Of a stretch of DNA of 64,000 bases, positions 1 through 9,075 are shown piece by piece. The translations under genes and the position numbers were made by a program. The stretch is from Natronolimnohabitans innermongolicus JCM 12255 (GTDB lineage Archaea; Halobacteriota; Halobacteria; Halobacteriales; Natrialbaceae), in assembly GCF_000337215.1 (NCBI RefSeq), contig NZ_AOHZ01000075.1, forward strand, positions 64,371-128,370, given 5' to 3'. The notes below the pieces were generated by a model, which saw only the letters and a list, made by a program, of their open reading frames with translations, searched no databases and was not told the origin of the DNA. The stretch's first letter is position 1, and every line of letters begins with the position of its first letter.

Positions 1-706
1 CGTAGGGGGTCCCCCAGCCGTTGGCGTGGAACATCGGGACGACGGGCAGCGAGACGTCGCTTTCGCCGATGCCGTTGGCGTCGACGTGACCGCACATGAT
101 GCTGTGGAGGTACATCGCCCGGTGCGTGTAGGGTACGCCCTTCGGGAGGCCGGTCGTCCCCGAGGTGTGACACAGCCCATACTCCGCGTCCTCGTCGATG
201 TCGGGCCACTCGTACTCGGTCGGATGGCCCTCGAGCAGCGACTCGTAGTCGGTCACCGGCTCGAGGTCGGTTTCGGGCAGTTCGTCCGGCCCGCACAGGA
301 CGACGTATTGCTCGACGCTCTCGAGTTGGTCGGCGTTGGCCTCGACCTTCCCGATGAGTCCCGGATCGACGAAGATCACCTCGTCATCGGCGTCCTCGAT
401 CGTGTGGACGAAGTGGTGGTCCGGGAGCCGCATGTTGCACATGTGGATCGACCGCCCCGTGCAGGCCGGCCCGAAGTAGAGCTCGAAGTGGCGGTAGTGG
501 TTGGTCGCGACGACGCCGACCCGCGTGCCCTCCTCGAGTCCCAGTTCGTCGAGCGCGTGCGCGAGCTGGCAGATGCGCTCGTACGCGTCGCCGTACGTGT
601 AACGGTGGACGCTGCCGTCCGGCAGTTTCGTCACCAGTTCCCGCTCCGGGAAGAGGTCGACCGCGCGTTCGATAATCCTGTCAAGCGTTAACTGTGTGCT
701 CATCAT
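1..706 (-). CDS. AMP-forming acyl-CoA synthetase, N-terminal part (runs off window)
   Basis: This gene reads leftward and is cut by the window edge, so only the first ~235 residues are visible. They contain the adenylate-forming P-loop motif HTSGTTGLPKGVPYTH (near position 110-180) and the N-terminal fold typical of medium/long-chain fatty acid CoA ligases, which activate fatty acids to acyl-AMP and then acyl-CoA. Two ATGs are adjacent (706 and 703). An AT-rich TATA-like stretch lies near 735-745, so the message is probably almost leaderless. The downstream neighbour on the same strand is outside the window; the R2lox gene at 902-1837 lies upstream in the same orientation. Substrate chain length cannot be told from this fragment. 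Confidence 0.85.
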   Translation of the reverse strand, partial: MMSTQLTLDRIIERAVDLFPERELVTKLPDGSVHRYTYGDAYERICQLAHALDELGLEEGTRVGVVATNHYRHFELYFGPACTGRSIHMCNMRLPDHHFVHTIEDADDEVIFVDPGLIGKVEANADQLESVEQYVVLCGPDELPETDLEPVTDYESLLEGHPTEYEWPDIDEDAEYGLCHTSGTTGLPKGVPYTHRAMYLHSIMCGHVDANGIGESDVSLPVVPMFHANGWGTPY

Positions 707-901
707 GGTCGCAAAAGTTGTCACTGCCGACCCTCTTAATTGCTTGGTCGGTGCCACATCCGTTGAGAACCGCCCCGCCGACTGGTCCCCGCCGGCTCCG
801 GCGAGTTTCGTCCCGTAATTCGTCCGGTCTGCTGTACGCCGTTTCCGGTGCGATCCGACCAGTTCGTCGGTCCCACCGGTCCAGCGGTACAGCAGTCCGT
901 C

Positions 902-1837
902 TCAGTCGTCACCCTCGAGTCGAACGAGTTCGTCGACGTCCGGAATGTCGGCCGCGGCGTCGGTGATCTGTTGCATGCGATCCGTGTGCTTGTCGACCGC
1001 GTAGGCGGCCAGTTCGCCGTCCTCGAGGCCGAGGCGCTCGTCCGGATCGTCGGGCTGGTACCGTTCGTCCTCGGTGATGCCCTGGACGAGCGGAAGGAGT
1101 TCGTTTACGGTCTCCTCGATCAGTTTTGGATCGACGTTCTCCTCCCGAATCAGCGTCTTGAGCTGATTCATTCCGAAGCCGACGTGGCGACCCTCGTCGC
1201 TTCTGATCTTCGTAAAGCCCTCGACGAGCCCCGGCAGGTGCGGAAGGTCCTCGAACTCGCCGCCGTAGGAAGTCTGCATTCCGTAGTAGCCCGTCTGGGC
1301 GAGGATCCCTTCGACGGTGAGGTGGTAGTGGCAGTACGCCGTCGCTCGGTTTTCGGGCGTGTCGTCCTCGAGCAGCCGATACTGGGCTCTCCTGTTGCGA
1401 TCGAACAGTTCGACGTAGGGCTCGTTGAACCACCGATCGTCGCGGGGATTCGACCGCTCCCAGCCCAGTTCGTCCTCGACGGTCCAGATCACCTCTCGCC
1501 AGTAGCGATCGAAGAAGTCCGCGTGCTTTGCTTCCTCGTAGAGCTGGGTCGTCAGGAACAGCTGGTCGTCGATGTCCTCCAGGACGGTCGCCAACGGTGC
1601 GAGATCTTCGGTGACGGCATCCTCGCCGGCGCCGAACTTCGCGATGCCGTTTAGCGTCCTGGCCCACGCCTGGTCGTCGAACCCCTCCCGCCGATCGATG
1701 TACGCGAGCAGGTTCTCGACGTCCTGCTCGAGGTCGATCTCGCCGGGATCCCAGTGGCGTTCGACCGCGTTTCGGAAGTACCGGTTCGATCGCGATTCGC
1801 GATCCATCAGGTCGGATGGTGTGTATTCTGTTGACAC
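902..1837 (-). CDS. R2-like ligand-binding oxidase (R2lox)
   Basis: Ferritin-like protein of 311 residues related to the small subunit of ribonucleotide reductase. The six metal ligands are visible: E72, E102 and H105 (EAKH), E176, E215 and H218 (EGRH). The pattern matches R2lox proteins, which hold a Mn/Fe centre and a long-chain fatty-acid-like ligand. V75 is at E72+3 and Y171 at E176-5, the two positions that form the Val-Tyr ether cross-link in characterised R2lox, so the cross-link residues are conserved. The start is GTG at 1837, about 25 bp after a TATA-like AATTTTAATA on the minus strand, indicating a leaderless or nearly leaderless message. It lies between two acyl-CoA synthetase genes, which fits a role on fatty-acid-like substrates, but the physiological reaction of R2lox is not known. 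Confidence 0.85.
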   Translation of the reverse strand: MSTEYTPSDLMDRESRSNRYFRNAVERHWDPGEIDLEQDVENLLAYIDRREGFDDQAWARTLNGIAKFGAGEDAVTEDLAPLATVLEDIDDQLFLTTQLYEEAKHADFFDRYWREVIWTVEDELGWERSNPRDDRWFNEPYVELFDRNRRAQYRLLEDDTPENRATAYCHYHLTVEGILAQTGYYGMQTSYGGEFEDLPHLPGLVEGFTKIRSDEGRHVGFGMNQLKTLIREENVDPKLIEETVNELLPLVQGITEDERYQPDDPDERLGLEDGELAAYAVDKHTDRMQQITDAAADIPDVDELVRLEGDD

Positions 1838-1912
1838 ACAACACCGTACGTGACGCTCGTATTAAAATTCGAGTCTTCGATCGGTCCGGTCGAAATCGAA
1901 CGAAACGCGCGT

Positions 1913-2464
1913 TCAGGATTGCTGGGGTGCGTCGCCGATCTCGAAGATTTCGGCGTAGAGGCCCTTTGCAAGCGCATCGATGTTCTCTTCCGCTTCGTCG
2001 GCGTCCATCGTGTCGCCGACGCCCTGCCACTCGACGGTGAGTTTCGTCATCGGAAACAGGGGAAAGCCGCCGACGACGACGTTGCCGCCGGCGGTGTGGA
2101 TCGTCCACTCGGTCTGCATGCCGTTCGACGAGCGGGTGACGTCCTCGATCTGTCCGCCGCGGGCGCTCCACCGTTCGACGAGGCCGGCCGTGATTCGGCG
2201 CAGCTGTCGTTCGCCGAGCGCGTGGACGGCGGTCCCGCCGGCCGCGAGCAGAACGAACGCGGCGATCGCGACCGGGAGCCCGCCGAAGGGGATGTTCACC
2301 GACGCTGCGAGTCCACCGGCCACCACGACGAGACCGATGATCCGCAGGTCGAACGCCGCGGGGACCGTTCCGGACCAGCCCGCGTCCCGCGACTCGGACT
2401 CGGGCCTGGACTCGGCTCCGGATTGGGATTGTGATTCTGTCTGTGCCGGCTGCTCGAGTTGCAT
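1913..2464 (-). CDS. Haloarchaeal two-TM membrane protein, unknown function
   Basis: The 183-residue product has a polar Gln/Ser/Glu-rich N-terminus (residues 1-33), two adjacent hydrophobic segments (about 41-60 and 64-82), then a soluble C-terminal half of about 100 residues rich in beta-type sequence (NGMQTEWTIHTAGG, NVVVGGFPLFP). I do not recognise a named family. It is followed 75 bp downstream by the R2lox gene in the same orientation, so the two may be transcribed together, although the R2lox gene has its own TATA-like element. Confidence 0.7.
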   Translation of the reverse strand: MQLEQPAQTESQSQSGAESRPESESRDAGWSGTVPAAFDLRIIGLVVVAGGLAASVNIPFGGLPVAIAAFVLLAAGGTAVHALGERQLRRITAGLVERWSARGGQIEDVTRSSNGMQTEWTIHTAGGNVVVGGFPLFPMTKLTVEWQGVGDTMDADEAEENIDALAKGLYAEIFEIGDAPQQS

Positions 2465-2679
2465 GTACTCGAGCGTGGTGGCGTCGTCCCGATAGTCGTT
2501 GTCCTTTTGCAGCGGAGGCTTTATAAGCTCGCCTCGAGGATCACTCGGACTCGAGTACCTGCTCGCAGTCGCGTCGGATTCGCGACGACTCGGGCGACCC
2601 TCGACGGGACGCGAGTCGCGCCGAAACCGCCAGCCGTTATATGTTGGTTGCCGTACACGCGCTTATGCCCTGGACGGTG

Positions 2680-4308
2680 ATGCCGACGTTCGAGTCGTAC
2701 GCGCAGGCACGCGAAGCGTTCTCGTGGGACCTCCCCGACGAGTTCAATCCGGCCGTCGACTTCCTCCGAAAACACGAGGACACGAGTCGAACGGCGCTGC
2801 GGTACGAGACGCCCGACGGCGGACTCGAGACCTACTCCTTCGACGACCTCGACGACCGCTCGGATCGCCTCGCCGCCGCGCTCGCCGACTTCGGCGTCGA
2901 CGCCGGCGACCGCGTCGGCGTCGTCGTTCCGCAGAAGCCCCAGAACCCGATCACGCACCTCGCGAACTGGAAGCTCGGCGCCGTCTCCGTCCCGCTGACC
3001 GTCCTCTTCGGTCGCGACGCCCTGCAGTACCGACTCGCGGACAGCGAGGCGACGGCCGTCGTCGTCGACCCGGACGTCCGCGAGACGGTCGAGGAGATCC
3101 GCGGTGAGTGTCCGGCCCTCGAGCACGTGATCGAACTCGGCACGACCGACGCCGTGAGCGGCGAGGCCCACGCCTTCGAGGACCTGCTCGAGTCATACGA
3201 ACCGGGGATCGACGTCTACGACGCCACGCCCGAGACGCCGACGGCGATCATGTACACTAGCGGCTCGACCGGGCCGCCGAAGGGCGTCCGCCACAGCCAC
3301 GCCCTCTGGCTGGGTCGGGCCGCCGCGGCGTACAACTACTTCGACCGGGGGCTCGAGCCCGGCGAGACGACGGTGTGGACGCCCGCCGACTGGGCCTGGG
3401 GCGCCGCGCTCGGCGGGACGCTGTTCGCCGCCTGGCACCACGGCTGCACCGTCGTCGGCTGGCCCCGCGACGGCTTCGATCCCGAGGACGCCTACGATCT
3501 CATGGCGCGCCACGACGTGACGAAGGCGTTCATGCCGCCGACGGCGCTGCGGATGCTCACGGCCGTCGATGATCCCGAAGCGCAGTACGACCTCTCGCTC
3601 GAGACCTTCGCCTCGGCCGGCGAGCCGCTGACCTCGGAGGTCGTCGACTGGGTCGAGGAGACGTTCGCGGACGTCGCGATCAACGAGTTCTACGGACAGA
3701 CGGAACTGAACCTCGTCGTCGGCAACTCCTCCTGGTACGAGACGCGGCCGGGTAGCATGGGGAAACCGCTGCCGGGCTACGAGGTGCGAGTGCTCGATCC
3801 GGAGACGCGAGAGCCACTCGGGCGCGGCGAGATCGGCGAACTCGCGGTAACGTCCGACGACCGCCGGGTCTTCTTTGACGAGTACTGGAAGTTACCGGAG
3901 AAGACGGCAAACAAGCGGACCGAAGACGGGTGGTTCTTGACCGGCGACCTCGTGGAACGGGACGACGACGGCTACCTGTGGTTTCACTCCCGGACCGACG
4001 ACGTGATCCTCACCAGCGGCTACCGCGTCGGCCCGATGGAAGTCGAGGAAGCGATCCTCCACCATTCGGACGCCGAACAGGCCGGCGTCGTCGGCGTCCC
4101 CGACGAGACCCGCGGCGAGGCGATCAAAGCGTACGTCCAGCCCGCGACCGACGACTACGATCCCGATACCCTCCGCGAGGAGATCAGAGACCTCGTCCGG
4201 GATCGACTCGCCGAGTACGAGTACCCCCAACACGTCGCCTTCGTCGACGAACTCCCGACGACGACCACCGGTAAGATCCAGCGCCGCTCGCTTCGAGAGC
4301 GGGAGTAG
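2680..4308 (+). CDS. AMP-dependent acyl-CoA synthetase (acetyl/medium-chain type)
   Basis: A full-length adenylate-forming enzyme (542 residues from this start). Visible signatures are the P-loop YTSGSTGPPKG, the YGQTE motif, GWFLTGDLVERDDDGY, the RVGPMEVEE hinge region, and the C-terminal TTTGKIQRRSLR with the catalytic lysine. The fold matches acetyl-CoA synthetase-like and medium-chain acyl-CoA ligases, which make acyl-CoA from a carboxylate, ATP and CoA. The frame is open from an ATG at 2641, but a TATA-like TTATATG lies at 2637-2643, so transcription probably starts near 2665; ATGs at 2665 and 2680 are the realistic starts. It is divergent from the membrane-protein/R2lox pair and is the second CoA ligase flanking R2lox. 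Confidence 0.88.
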   Translation: MPTFESYAQAREAFSWDLPDEFNPAVDFLRKHEDTSRTALRYETPDGGLETYSFDDLDDRSDRLAAALADFGVDAGDRVGVVVPQKPQNPITHLANWKLGAVSVPLTVLFGRDALQYRLADSEATAVVVDPDVRETVEEIRGECPALEHVIELGTTDAVSGEAHAFEDLLESYEPGIDVYDATPETPTAIMYTSGSTGPPKGVRHSHALWLGRAAAAYNYFDRGLEPGETTVWTPADWAWGAALGGTLFAAWHHGCTVVGWPRDGFDPEDAYDLMARHDVTKAFMPPTALRMLTAVDDPEAQYDLSLETFASAGEPLTSEVVDWVEETFADVAINEFYGQTELNLVVGNSSWYETRPGSMGKPLPGYEVRVLDPETREPLGRGEIGELAVTSDDRRVFFDEYWKLPEKTANKRTEDGWFLTGDLVERDDDGYLWFHSRTDDVILTSGYRVGPMEVEEAILHHSDAEQAGVVGVPDETRGEAIKAYVQPATDDYDPDTLREEIRDLVRDRLAEYEYPQHVAFVDELPTTTTGKIQRRSLRERE

Positions 4309-4404
4309 CGCGGTCGACGCCCTCGTTGGCCGTCCCACCGTCGCAATTCCACCGAATCGAAACCCAGGGTCGATTTTATTACGCTTTCGTGTGACATGTG
4401 TGTC

Positions 4405-4827
4405 ATGCACCGCGTTCTAGTACCCGTCGACACGAGCGAGGAACGGGCCGTCAAACAGGCGACGTACGTCGCGTCGCTTCCCGACGCGTCGGAGTCCGTC
4501 GAGGCGTTTCTGTTCTACGTCCACACCGACGAGGGGTCGGATCTCCCGAAGGAGTTCGAACGGTACAAATCGGCCTCGCGAATCGCGTCCGTCCGGCGCG
4601 CCGAAGAACGCCTCGAGGACGCGGGCGTCGAGGTCACGATTCTCGAGGAAAGCGGCGGGGTCAGCGAGGGCGACATCATCTCGACGGCCGACGACCACGA
4701 CGCCGACGTGATCGTTCTCGGGGGCCGCAAGCGCTCGCCGGTCGGAAAGGCCGTCTTCGGCAGCGTCACGCAGTCGGTGATCCTCAACGCCGATCGGCCC
4801 GTCGTCGTCACCGGCGGCGAGGAGTGA
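4405..4827 (+). CDS. Universal stress protein (UspA family)
   Basis: A 140-residue single-domain Usp protein: N-terminal [12 protein letters not shown], and C-terminal nucleotide-loop region [20 protein letters not shown] followed by [10 protein letters not shown]. The loop has the spacing of ATP-binding Usp proteins, but the usual GTHGRSG is replaced by GGRKRSP. An upstream in-frame ATG at 4396 gives three extra residues; 4405 is preferred because the Usp consensus begins there and a TATA-like TTTTATTA lies at about 4373-4380. The stop codon TGA (4825-4827) is the first base triplet of a palindromic repeat element. Confidence 0.82.
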   Translation: MHRVLVPVDTSEERAVKQATYVASLPDASESVEAFLFYVHTDEGSDLPKEFERYKSASRIASVRRAEERLEDAGVEVTILEESGGVSEGDIISTADDHDADVIVLGGRKRSPVGKAVFGSVTQSVILNADRPVVVTGGEE

Positions 4828-4900
4828 GACGGTCTGTCGTTCCGAGTTATGGCACACCCCGAATGGGGCGCGGCTGCGCCGGAACCGACGGACGGTCGTC
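4825..4900 (+). repeat. Palindromic intergenic repeat, family A, copy 1
   Basis: A ~76-bp imperfect palindrome. The left arm begins TGAGACGGTCTGTCGTTCCG and the right arm reads CGGAACCGACGGACGGTC, with a GC-rich centre (GGGGCGCGGCTGCGCC). The left arm starts on the stop codon of the UspA gene. Related copies in this window are at 20338, 27153, 37578 and 52774, with a half-sized hairpin at 21261. It could act as a transcription-termination or mRNA-protecting hairpin. The rest of the gap up to 5234 holds no gene that I can support; only a TATA-like GTTTATC at 5203-5210 for the next gene. Confidence 0.7.
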
Positions 4901-5234
4901 CACACGCGTTCTCGTCGGTCTAATCTATCCGCCGGACGTTCCTCGAGTCGGTCGGTGAACCGGCCGAGCCGTCGCTGTCGGGTTATCGTCTTCCGGACGA
5001 CTCCGTTCGGAGCTGCGTCTCGCGTTTTCGACCGCCCGTCGCGTCAGCTCACGTCGTCCGTCGCCTGCAGTCAGTTCCTTCAGGCCGTCGTCGAGCTGAA
5101 GAGCGCATTTGATATCGCACTTATTGATTTATGAGAATGGGCATTCGTCGAGTACGTCTCGCCGACCGCATCCGAACCATGCCCCATCTGCCGCTTTGCC
5201 GGCGTTTATCCGCCCCATCGGCGAATGCGAACGT

Positions 5235-6098
5235 ATGGCACTCGAGAAACCGGACCTCTCCGGACAGACGGCATTTATTACGGGAACGACCCGCGGTATC
5301 GGCAAAGCCATCGCGCTCGCCCTGGCCGAACGGGGCTGTAACGTCGTTTCCACGGGGAAGACGAGCGAATCTGACGACGACTTCGAAGAGAACGACCTCG
5401 AGGGATCGATCGAACAGACGGCCCGCGAGGTCGAGGAACGCGGCGTCGACGCGCTGTCGATTCAACTCGACGTTCGCGACGAGGCCGCCGTCGAGGCGGC
5501 CGCCGACCGCGCGATCGACGAGTTCGGAACCGTCAATATCGTGATCAACAACGCCAGCGCGATCCAGATGGCTGCGATCGCCGACCTTCCGCCGAATCGC
5601 TTCGACCTCCTGACGGACGTCAACGTCCGCGGCACGTACCTCACCTCGCGGGCGTTCGTCGACCACCTCCGCGAGGTCGAGGACGCCTGGCTGTTGACCA
5701 ACGCGCCGCCAGTGACCATCGACCGCGCGCCGGGCTCCGCGCCGTACGCCTGGTCGAAGCTGGGGATGACCTTCCACACGCTCTCGCTGGCCGAAGAACT
5801 CGCCGGCGACGACGTCGGCTGTAACGCCTTCTGGCCCGTCACGGCAATCGATACCCGCGCGACGCGGTACTTCGGTATGGGGACCGAAGACGACTGGCGG
5901 ACGCCCGAAATCGTCAGCGACACCGTCCTCGAGATCCTCTCGCGCGATCCGTCGGAATTCACCGGCAACGCCGTCTACGACGAGGATCTACTGCGCGAAG
6001 CGGGCGTCTCGGACTTCTCGCGGTACAACCTGACCGACGGCGATCCGGCGCCAGGATCGGCACAGCTGTTCGATCCCGACTACGAGCGATCGGCGTGA
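5235..6098 (+). CDS. Short-chain dehydrogenase, HSDL2-like
   Basis: SDR-fold oxidoreductase of 287 residues. The NAD(P) motif is GTTRGIG (near residue 15), followed by NNASA and the catalytic YAWSK with an upstream serine (APGSAPYAWSK). The whole profile, including KAIALALAERG, DVNVRGTYL and CNAFWPVTAIDTRATRYFG, resembles the SDR domain of hydroxysteroid dehydrogenase-like protein 2 rather than FabG, so a fatty-acyl or steroid-like substrate is possible. The open frame extends up to 5109 but the TATA box at 5203-5210 sits ~28 bp before ATG 5235, supporting a leaderless start there. No SCP2 domain follows, unlike animal HSDL2. Confidence 0.88.
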   Translation: MALEKPDLSGQTAFITGTTRGIGKAIALALAERGCNVVSTGKTSESDDDFEENDLEGSIEQTAREVEERGVDALSIQLDVRDEAAVEAAADRAIDEFGTVNIVINNASAIQMAAIADLPPNRFDLLTDVNVRGTYLTSRAFVDHLREVEDAWLLTNAPPVTIDRAPGSAPYAWSKLGMTFHTLSLAEELAGDDVGCNAFWPVTAIDTRATRYFGMGTEDDWRTPEIVSDTVLEILSRDPSEFTGNAVYDEDLLREAGVSDFSRYNLTDGDPAPGSAQLFDPDYERSA

Positions 6099-6224
6099 GC
6101 GCCGCCTCGCTGTCAGTCGGTATCGGTGTCGATCCGCTTCTCACGTGGCGTCGCGACGACGATCCTCGGCGCCTGTGGATTCGGCGAAACGTACATTCGG
6201 TAGCACGTGGGAGCTACGTGCGGG

Positions 6225-6674
6225 ATGTACGACCGAATTCTCGTGCCGACGGACGGGAGCGAACCGGCGACGGCCGCAGTCGAAGAAGCGATCGCGCTCG
6301 CGCGCCAGAACGACGCCGAACTCCACGCGCTGTACGTCGTCGAACCGATTCCGCTGGGCGGATTCGCCGCGGGCGCCAAACCTGCGTCAGCGGAGTGGGG
6401 TGACGTCGTCGAGCGACAGCGAGCCGAAGGGAACGAGGCGACCGCCGCGGTCGCCGAACTGGCCGCCGACTCGGACCTCGAGGTCGTCGAAGCGGTCGAA
6501 CACGGTAATCCGGATGCACAGATCCTGCGGTACGCCGGCGAAGCTGACATCGACGCGATCGTGATGGGAACGCACGGTCGATCCGGCGCCGATCGAATCG
6601 TCCTCGGGAGCGTTACGGAGACCGTCGTTCGCAAGAGCGACGTTCCGGTGCTCACGGTCAGAATGGGGGACTAA
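6225..6674 (+). CDS. Universal stress protein (UspA family)
   Basis: A 149-residue Usp domain protein: MYDRILVPTDGSEPA at the N-terminus and the ATP-binding loop GTHGRSGADRIVLGSVTE near the C-terminus, followed by KSDVPVLTVR. This is the canonical nucleotide-binding form, unlike the Usp at 4405. An upstream in-frame start at 6207 adds six residues; 6225 matches the family start. It stands alone between the SDR gene and the convergent spermidine-synthase-like gene. Confidence 0.88.
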   Translation: MYDRILVPTDGSEPATAAVEEAIALARQNDAELHALYVVEPIPLGGFAAGAKPASAEWGDVVERQRAEGNEATAAVAELAADSDLEVVEAVEHGNPDAQILRYAGEADIDAIVMGTHGRSGADRIVLGSVTETVVRKSDVPVLTVRMGD

Positions 6675-6704
6675 GCTGTTTCGCGGGGGTCAGTGTCGGC
6701 AGTT

Positions 6705-8294
6705 TCACGGCGTCGGTCTGACCATCGCAGGGGCCGGCCCCGTCGAGCCGCCCCCATCGGTCTCCTCGATGACGTACCGCTGGCCGAGCATCGGATCGAG
6801 GAGACTGTCGACCTCGCCGCGGTCGTCCCGGAGGACGGGCGCGTCGTCGGCGTCGGGATCGTCCATGTGGTTGGCGACGGCGTCCGAAAGGTCGACGTTG
6901 AGGTCGCGCTGGTCGTTTCGCTCCGCCAGATCGGCCTCGTCGAAGCCGGTCGGCTCGTTCGTCGCGACAACCTGAATGTTCTGGATCGAACTCGAGTCGG
7001 AAGTGCGGAAGCTGTACGTGTCGGGGAAGACCGCCGCCATCGTCTCGTGTTGGGCTTCGTAGAACTCGGCGGCGGGGCCCTCCGGCGCAGCGATGACGTT
7101 CGCGTGGAGAACGCCGTCGTCGGCCAACCGGTCGCTGACGAGTTCCATGAACTCGACGGTGGTCAGGTGGAAGGGGACCTGGTCTTGCTTGTAGGCGTCG
7201 AGGACGATCACGTCGTAGGTCTCGTCGCTGTCCCGGAGGAACTGCCGGCCGTCCGCCGCGTGGGAGGTCATGGTCTCGCCGTGCTCGAGTCCGAAGTAGT
7301 CCGCCGCGGCGGCCGTCACGTCGGGATCGATCTCGACGACGTCGACGTCGACGTCGTAGCGCTCCTCGAAGTCCTGCGGACCGGTGTAGCCCCCGCCGCC
7401 GATGAACAACACGTTGTCGACGTCGCCGGGGTCGTCGGTCATGAGCATCGGCAGGTGAAAGTACTTCGTGTACTCGAAGACGTGTCGGTCGGGGTCCTCG
7501 AGATCCATTGCGCTGTGGCGGGCGCCGTCTAAGTACATCGTCCGGACGTCGCCGTCGTCGACAATCTCGAGTTCCTGGTGGGCGGTCTGAGTCTGGTAGA
7601 CGACGTCGCCGCGGTGGTCGATTGCGACCGGACTGGCGCCGCTCGAGACGACCAGCAGGACGGCGATTCCGACGCTCGCGAGGACCGGCTTTCGCGGGAG
7701 CGAGGGCGCGTTGAGCACGAGGGCGGTGATGACCAGCGAGATCCCGAACAGGAGACCGATGGCGTCGATGCTGAACGCGGGGATAAAGACGAACGTGGTC
7801 GCCGCCGAGCCGAGGATGCTGCCGATGGTTCCGAGGGCGTAGACGTGGCCCGACGCCTCGCCGGTGCCTTCCTTTTCGGATAGCTCGGCGGCGTAGGGGC
7901 TAATAAAGCCGAGCAGGTAGGTCGGCGGTCCGAAGAGGACGATCGCGGCCGGAAGCGCGGCGTACCGCGGTGGCAAGGCGAGCGTCGACGTGTAGTTCAA
8001 CAGGAGGTCGCTCGCGTAGATCACGACGGCGATGTAGACGGCCGTCGCGAGCAACAGCCACGACATCTCCCGGTTCGAGGCGGTCGCAGCTTGCTTGCCG
8101 CCCTGCCAGTAGCCGAGGCTCAACGCGGCGAGACAGACGGTGAGAATTCCGCCGACGGTGTAGATGTGGCTCCCGAACTGGGGCGCGATGACGCGCACGG
8201 CCAGAATCTCGAGGCCCATGCTGACGATTCCGGCGACGAAGACGGCGAGCTCTGCTTTCGTGGGCCGGTAGAAGCGGCCGGTCCGCACGTCCAT
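6705..8294 (-). CDS. Membrane-anchored spermidine synthase-like protein
   Basis: A 529-residue fusion: about seven hydrophobic segments in residues 14-225 (beginning AELAVFVAGIVSMGLEILAVRV), then a Rossmann methyltransferase-like domain of the spermidine synthase family. The nucleotide loop reads FIGGGGYTGP, the acidic motif VVEIDPDV, and the active-site region LDAYKQDQVPFHLTT. In true spermidine synthases the loop is GGGDGG, so the aminopropyl-transfer residues are altered and the substrate is uncertain. Such transporter-synthase fusions are common in haloarchaea and bacteria with unproven function. It is convergent with the UspA gene. Confidence 0.82.
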   Translation of the reverse strand: MDVRTGRFYRPTKAELAVFVAGIVSMGLEILAVRVIAPQFGSHIYTVGGILTVCLAALSLGYWQGGKQAATASNREMSWLLLATAVYIAVVIYASDLLLNYTSTLALPPRYAALPAAIVLFGPPTYLLGFISPYAAELSEKEGTGEASGHVYALGTIGSILGSAATTFVFIPAFSIDAIGLLFGISLVITALVLNAPSLPRKPVLASVGIAVLLVVSSGASPVAIDHRGDVVYQTQTAHQELEIVDDGDVRTMYLDGARHSAMDLEDPDRHVFEYTKYFHLPMLMTDDPGDVDNVLFIGGGGYTGPQDFEERYDVDVDVVEIDPDVTAAAADYFGLEHGETMTSHAADGRQFLRDSDETYDVIVLDAYKQDQVPFHLTTVEFMELVSDRLADDGVLHANVIAAPEGPAAEFYEAQHETMAAVFPDTYSFRTSDSSSIQNIQVVATNEPTGFDEADLAERNDQRDLNVDLSDAVANHMDDPDADDAPVLRDDRGEVDSLLDPMLGQRYVIEETDGGGSTGPAPAMVRPTP

Positions 8295-8379
8295 TAGCGG
8301 GTCGAAAGCGGTCCGGCCGTGAGTACTTGTCGTCTCGGTTCACCGCCATCACGGGCGAGTCGGCAGACACGGATCGACT

Positions 8380-8733
8380 CGACTCCCGGCGGCCGGGAAG
8401 GCCGACCACGGAGTCGGGCTCGAGCGGGTCACCGACGGGCAGGTGTTCGGCCGCTTCGACCAGCCTTGCGACGTAGTCGTAGCGGTCTTCGGAGACCTGG
8501 TGGCGGTTGATCGAGACGCAGACCAGCCCTGTGGATAACGGAGCCGAACGCGCCCCCCTTTCACCGCGAGTTCGGGGCCGCGTCGTCGGTGACGATGTGA
8601 GCGTTGTCCCCGCCCAGTTCGAGCGCCGGGCAGTGGAAGTTCTCGACGATGTTCTCCTTGCCGGAGTCCGGCGACTCCGAGCGATTGCCGCGATTCCGCA
8701 GCGCCATCTCGGCCGCGTGCGACGCGACGCCGA
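8380..8733 (-). pseudogene. Decayed aldehyde dehydrogenase fragment
   Basis: Reading the minus strand, one frame gives HAAEMALRNRGN and PALELGGDNAHIVTDDA (8580-8720), the ALDH motif ELGGNNAHIV, then an in-frame TGA and a frame change. Another frame gives GGAFGSVIH, and a third gives CVSINRHQVSEDRYDYVARL (8428-8522) with the region around the catalytic cysteine (normally GQVCISINRH). The pieces are in correct family order and spacing but split by a stop and at least two frame changes, with no N-terminus or C-terminus. This is therefore a dead remnant of an ALDH gene. Confidence 0.75.
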
Positions 8734-8734
8734 T

Positions 8735-8959
8735 CTACCGTCGAGTCATCACGTGCGTGAGAACGAACAGGGCAACGGCGGCAAGCGCCACCGTCGTGAG
8801 GCTGTACTCGAGCGTGCCGACCAGCGAGAGCCCCCAGACGATCATCGCGGCGAACAGGGTCGACAGCACCGCGTTCATGAGCGCCAGCACGCGCGGGTCC
8901 CCCTCCGAGGACTCGAGGCCATCCTGGAGCCCCGATCGACCGTCGTCTGGGTCTGCCAT
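8735..8959 (-). CDS. Small two-TM membrane protein
   Basis: A 74-residue protein with a charged N-terminus (MADPDDGRSGLQDGLESSEG) and two hydrophobic helices (about residues 26-46 and 52-71) ending HVMTRR. No recognised family. Its stop directly adjoins the decayed ALDH fragment, which may mean the downstream region was once continuous with another locus. The ATG at 8959 is the only sensible start. Confidence 0.6.
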   Translation of the reverse strand: MADPDDGRSGLQDGLESSEGDPRVLALMNAVLSTLFAAMIVWGLSLVGTLEYSLTTVALAAVALFVLTHVMTRR

Positions 8960-9075
8960 GGCGGAATACGGGACCGACGGTCACTTAGCAGTTTCCACGT
9001 TCGACCGTCGCCGTCCCCGCCACGACCCCGTCCGACTCCACCAGTGTTTATGTCGACGTCAGCGAAGGAGCCGGT

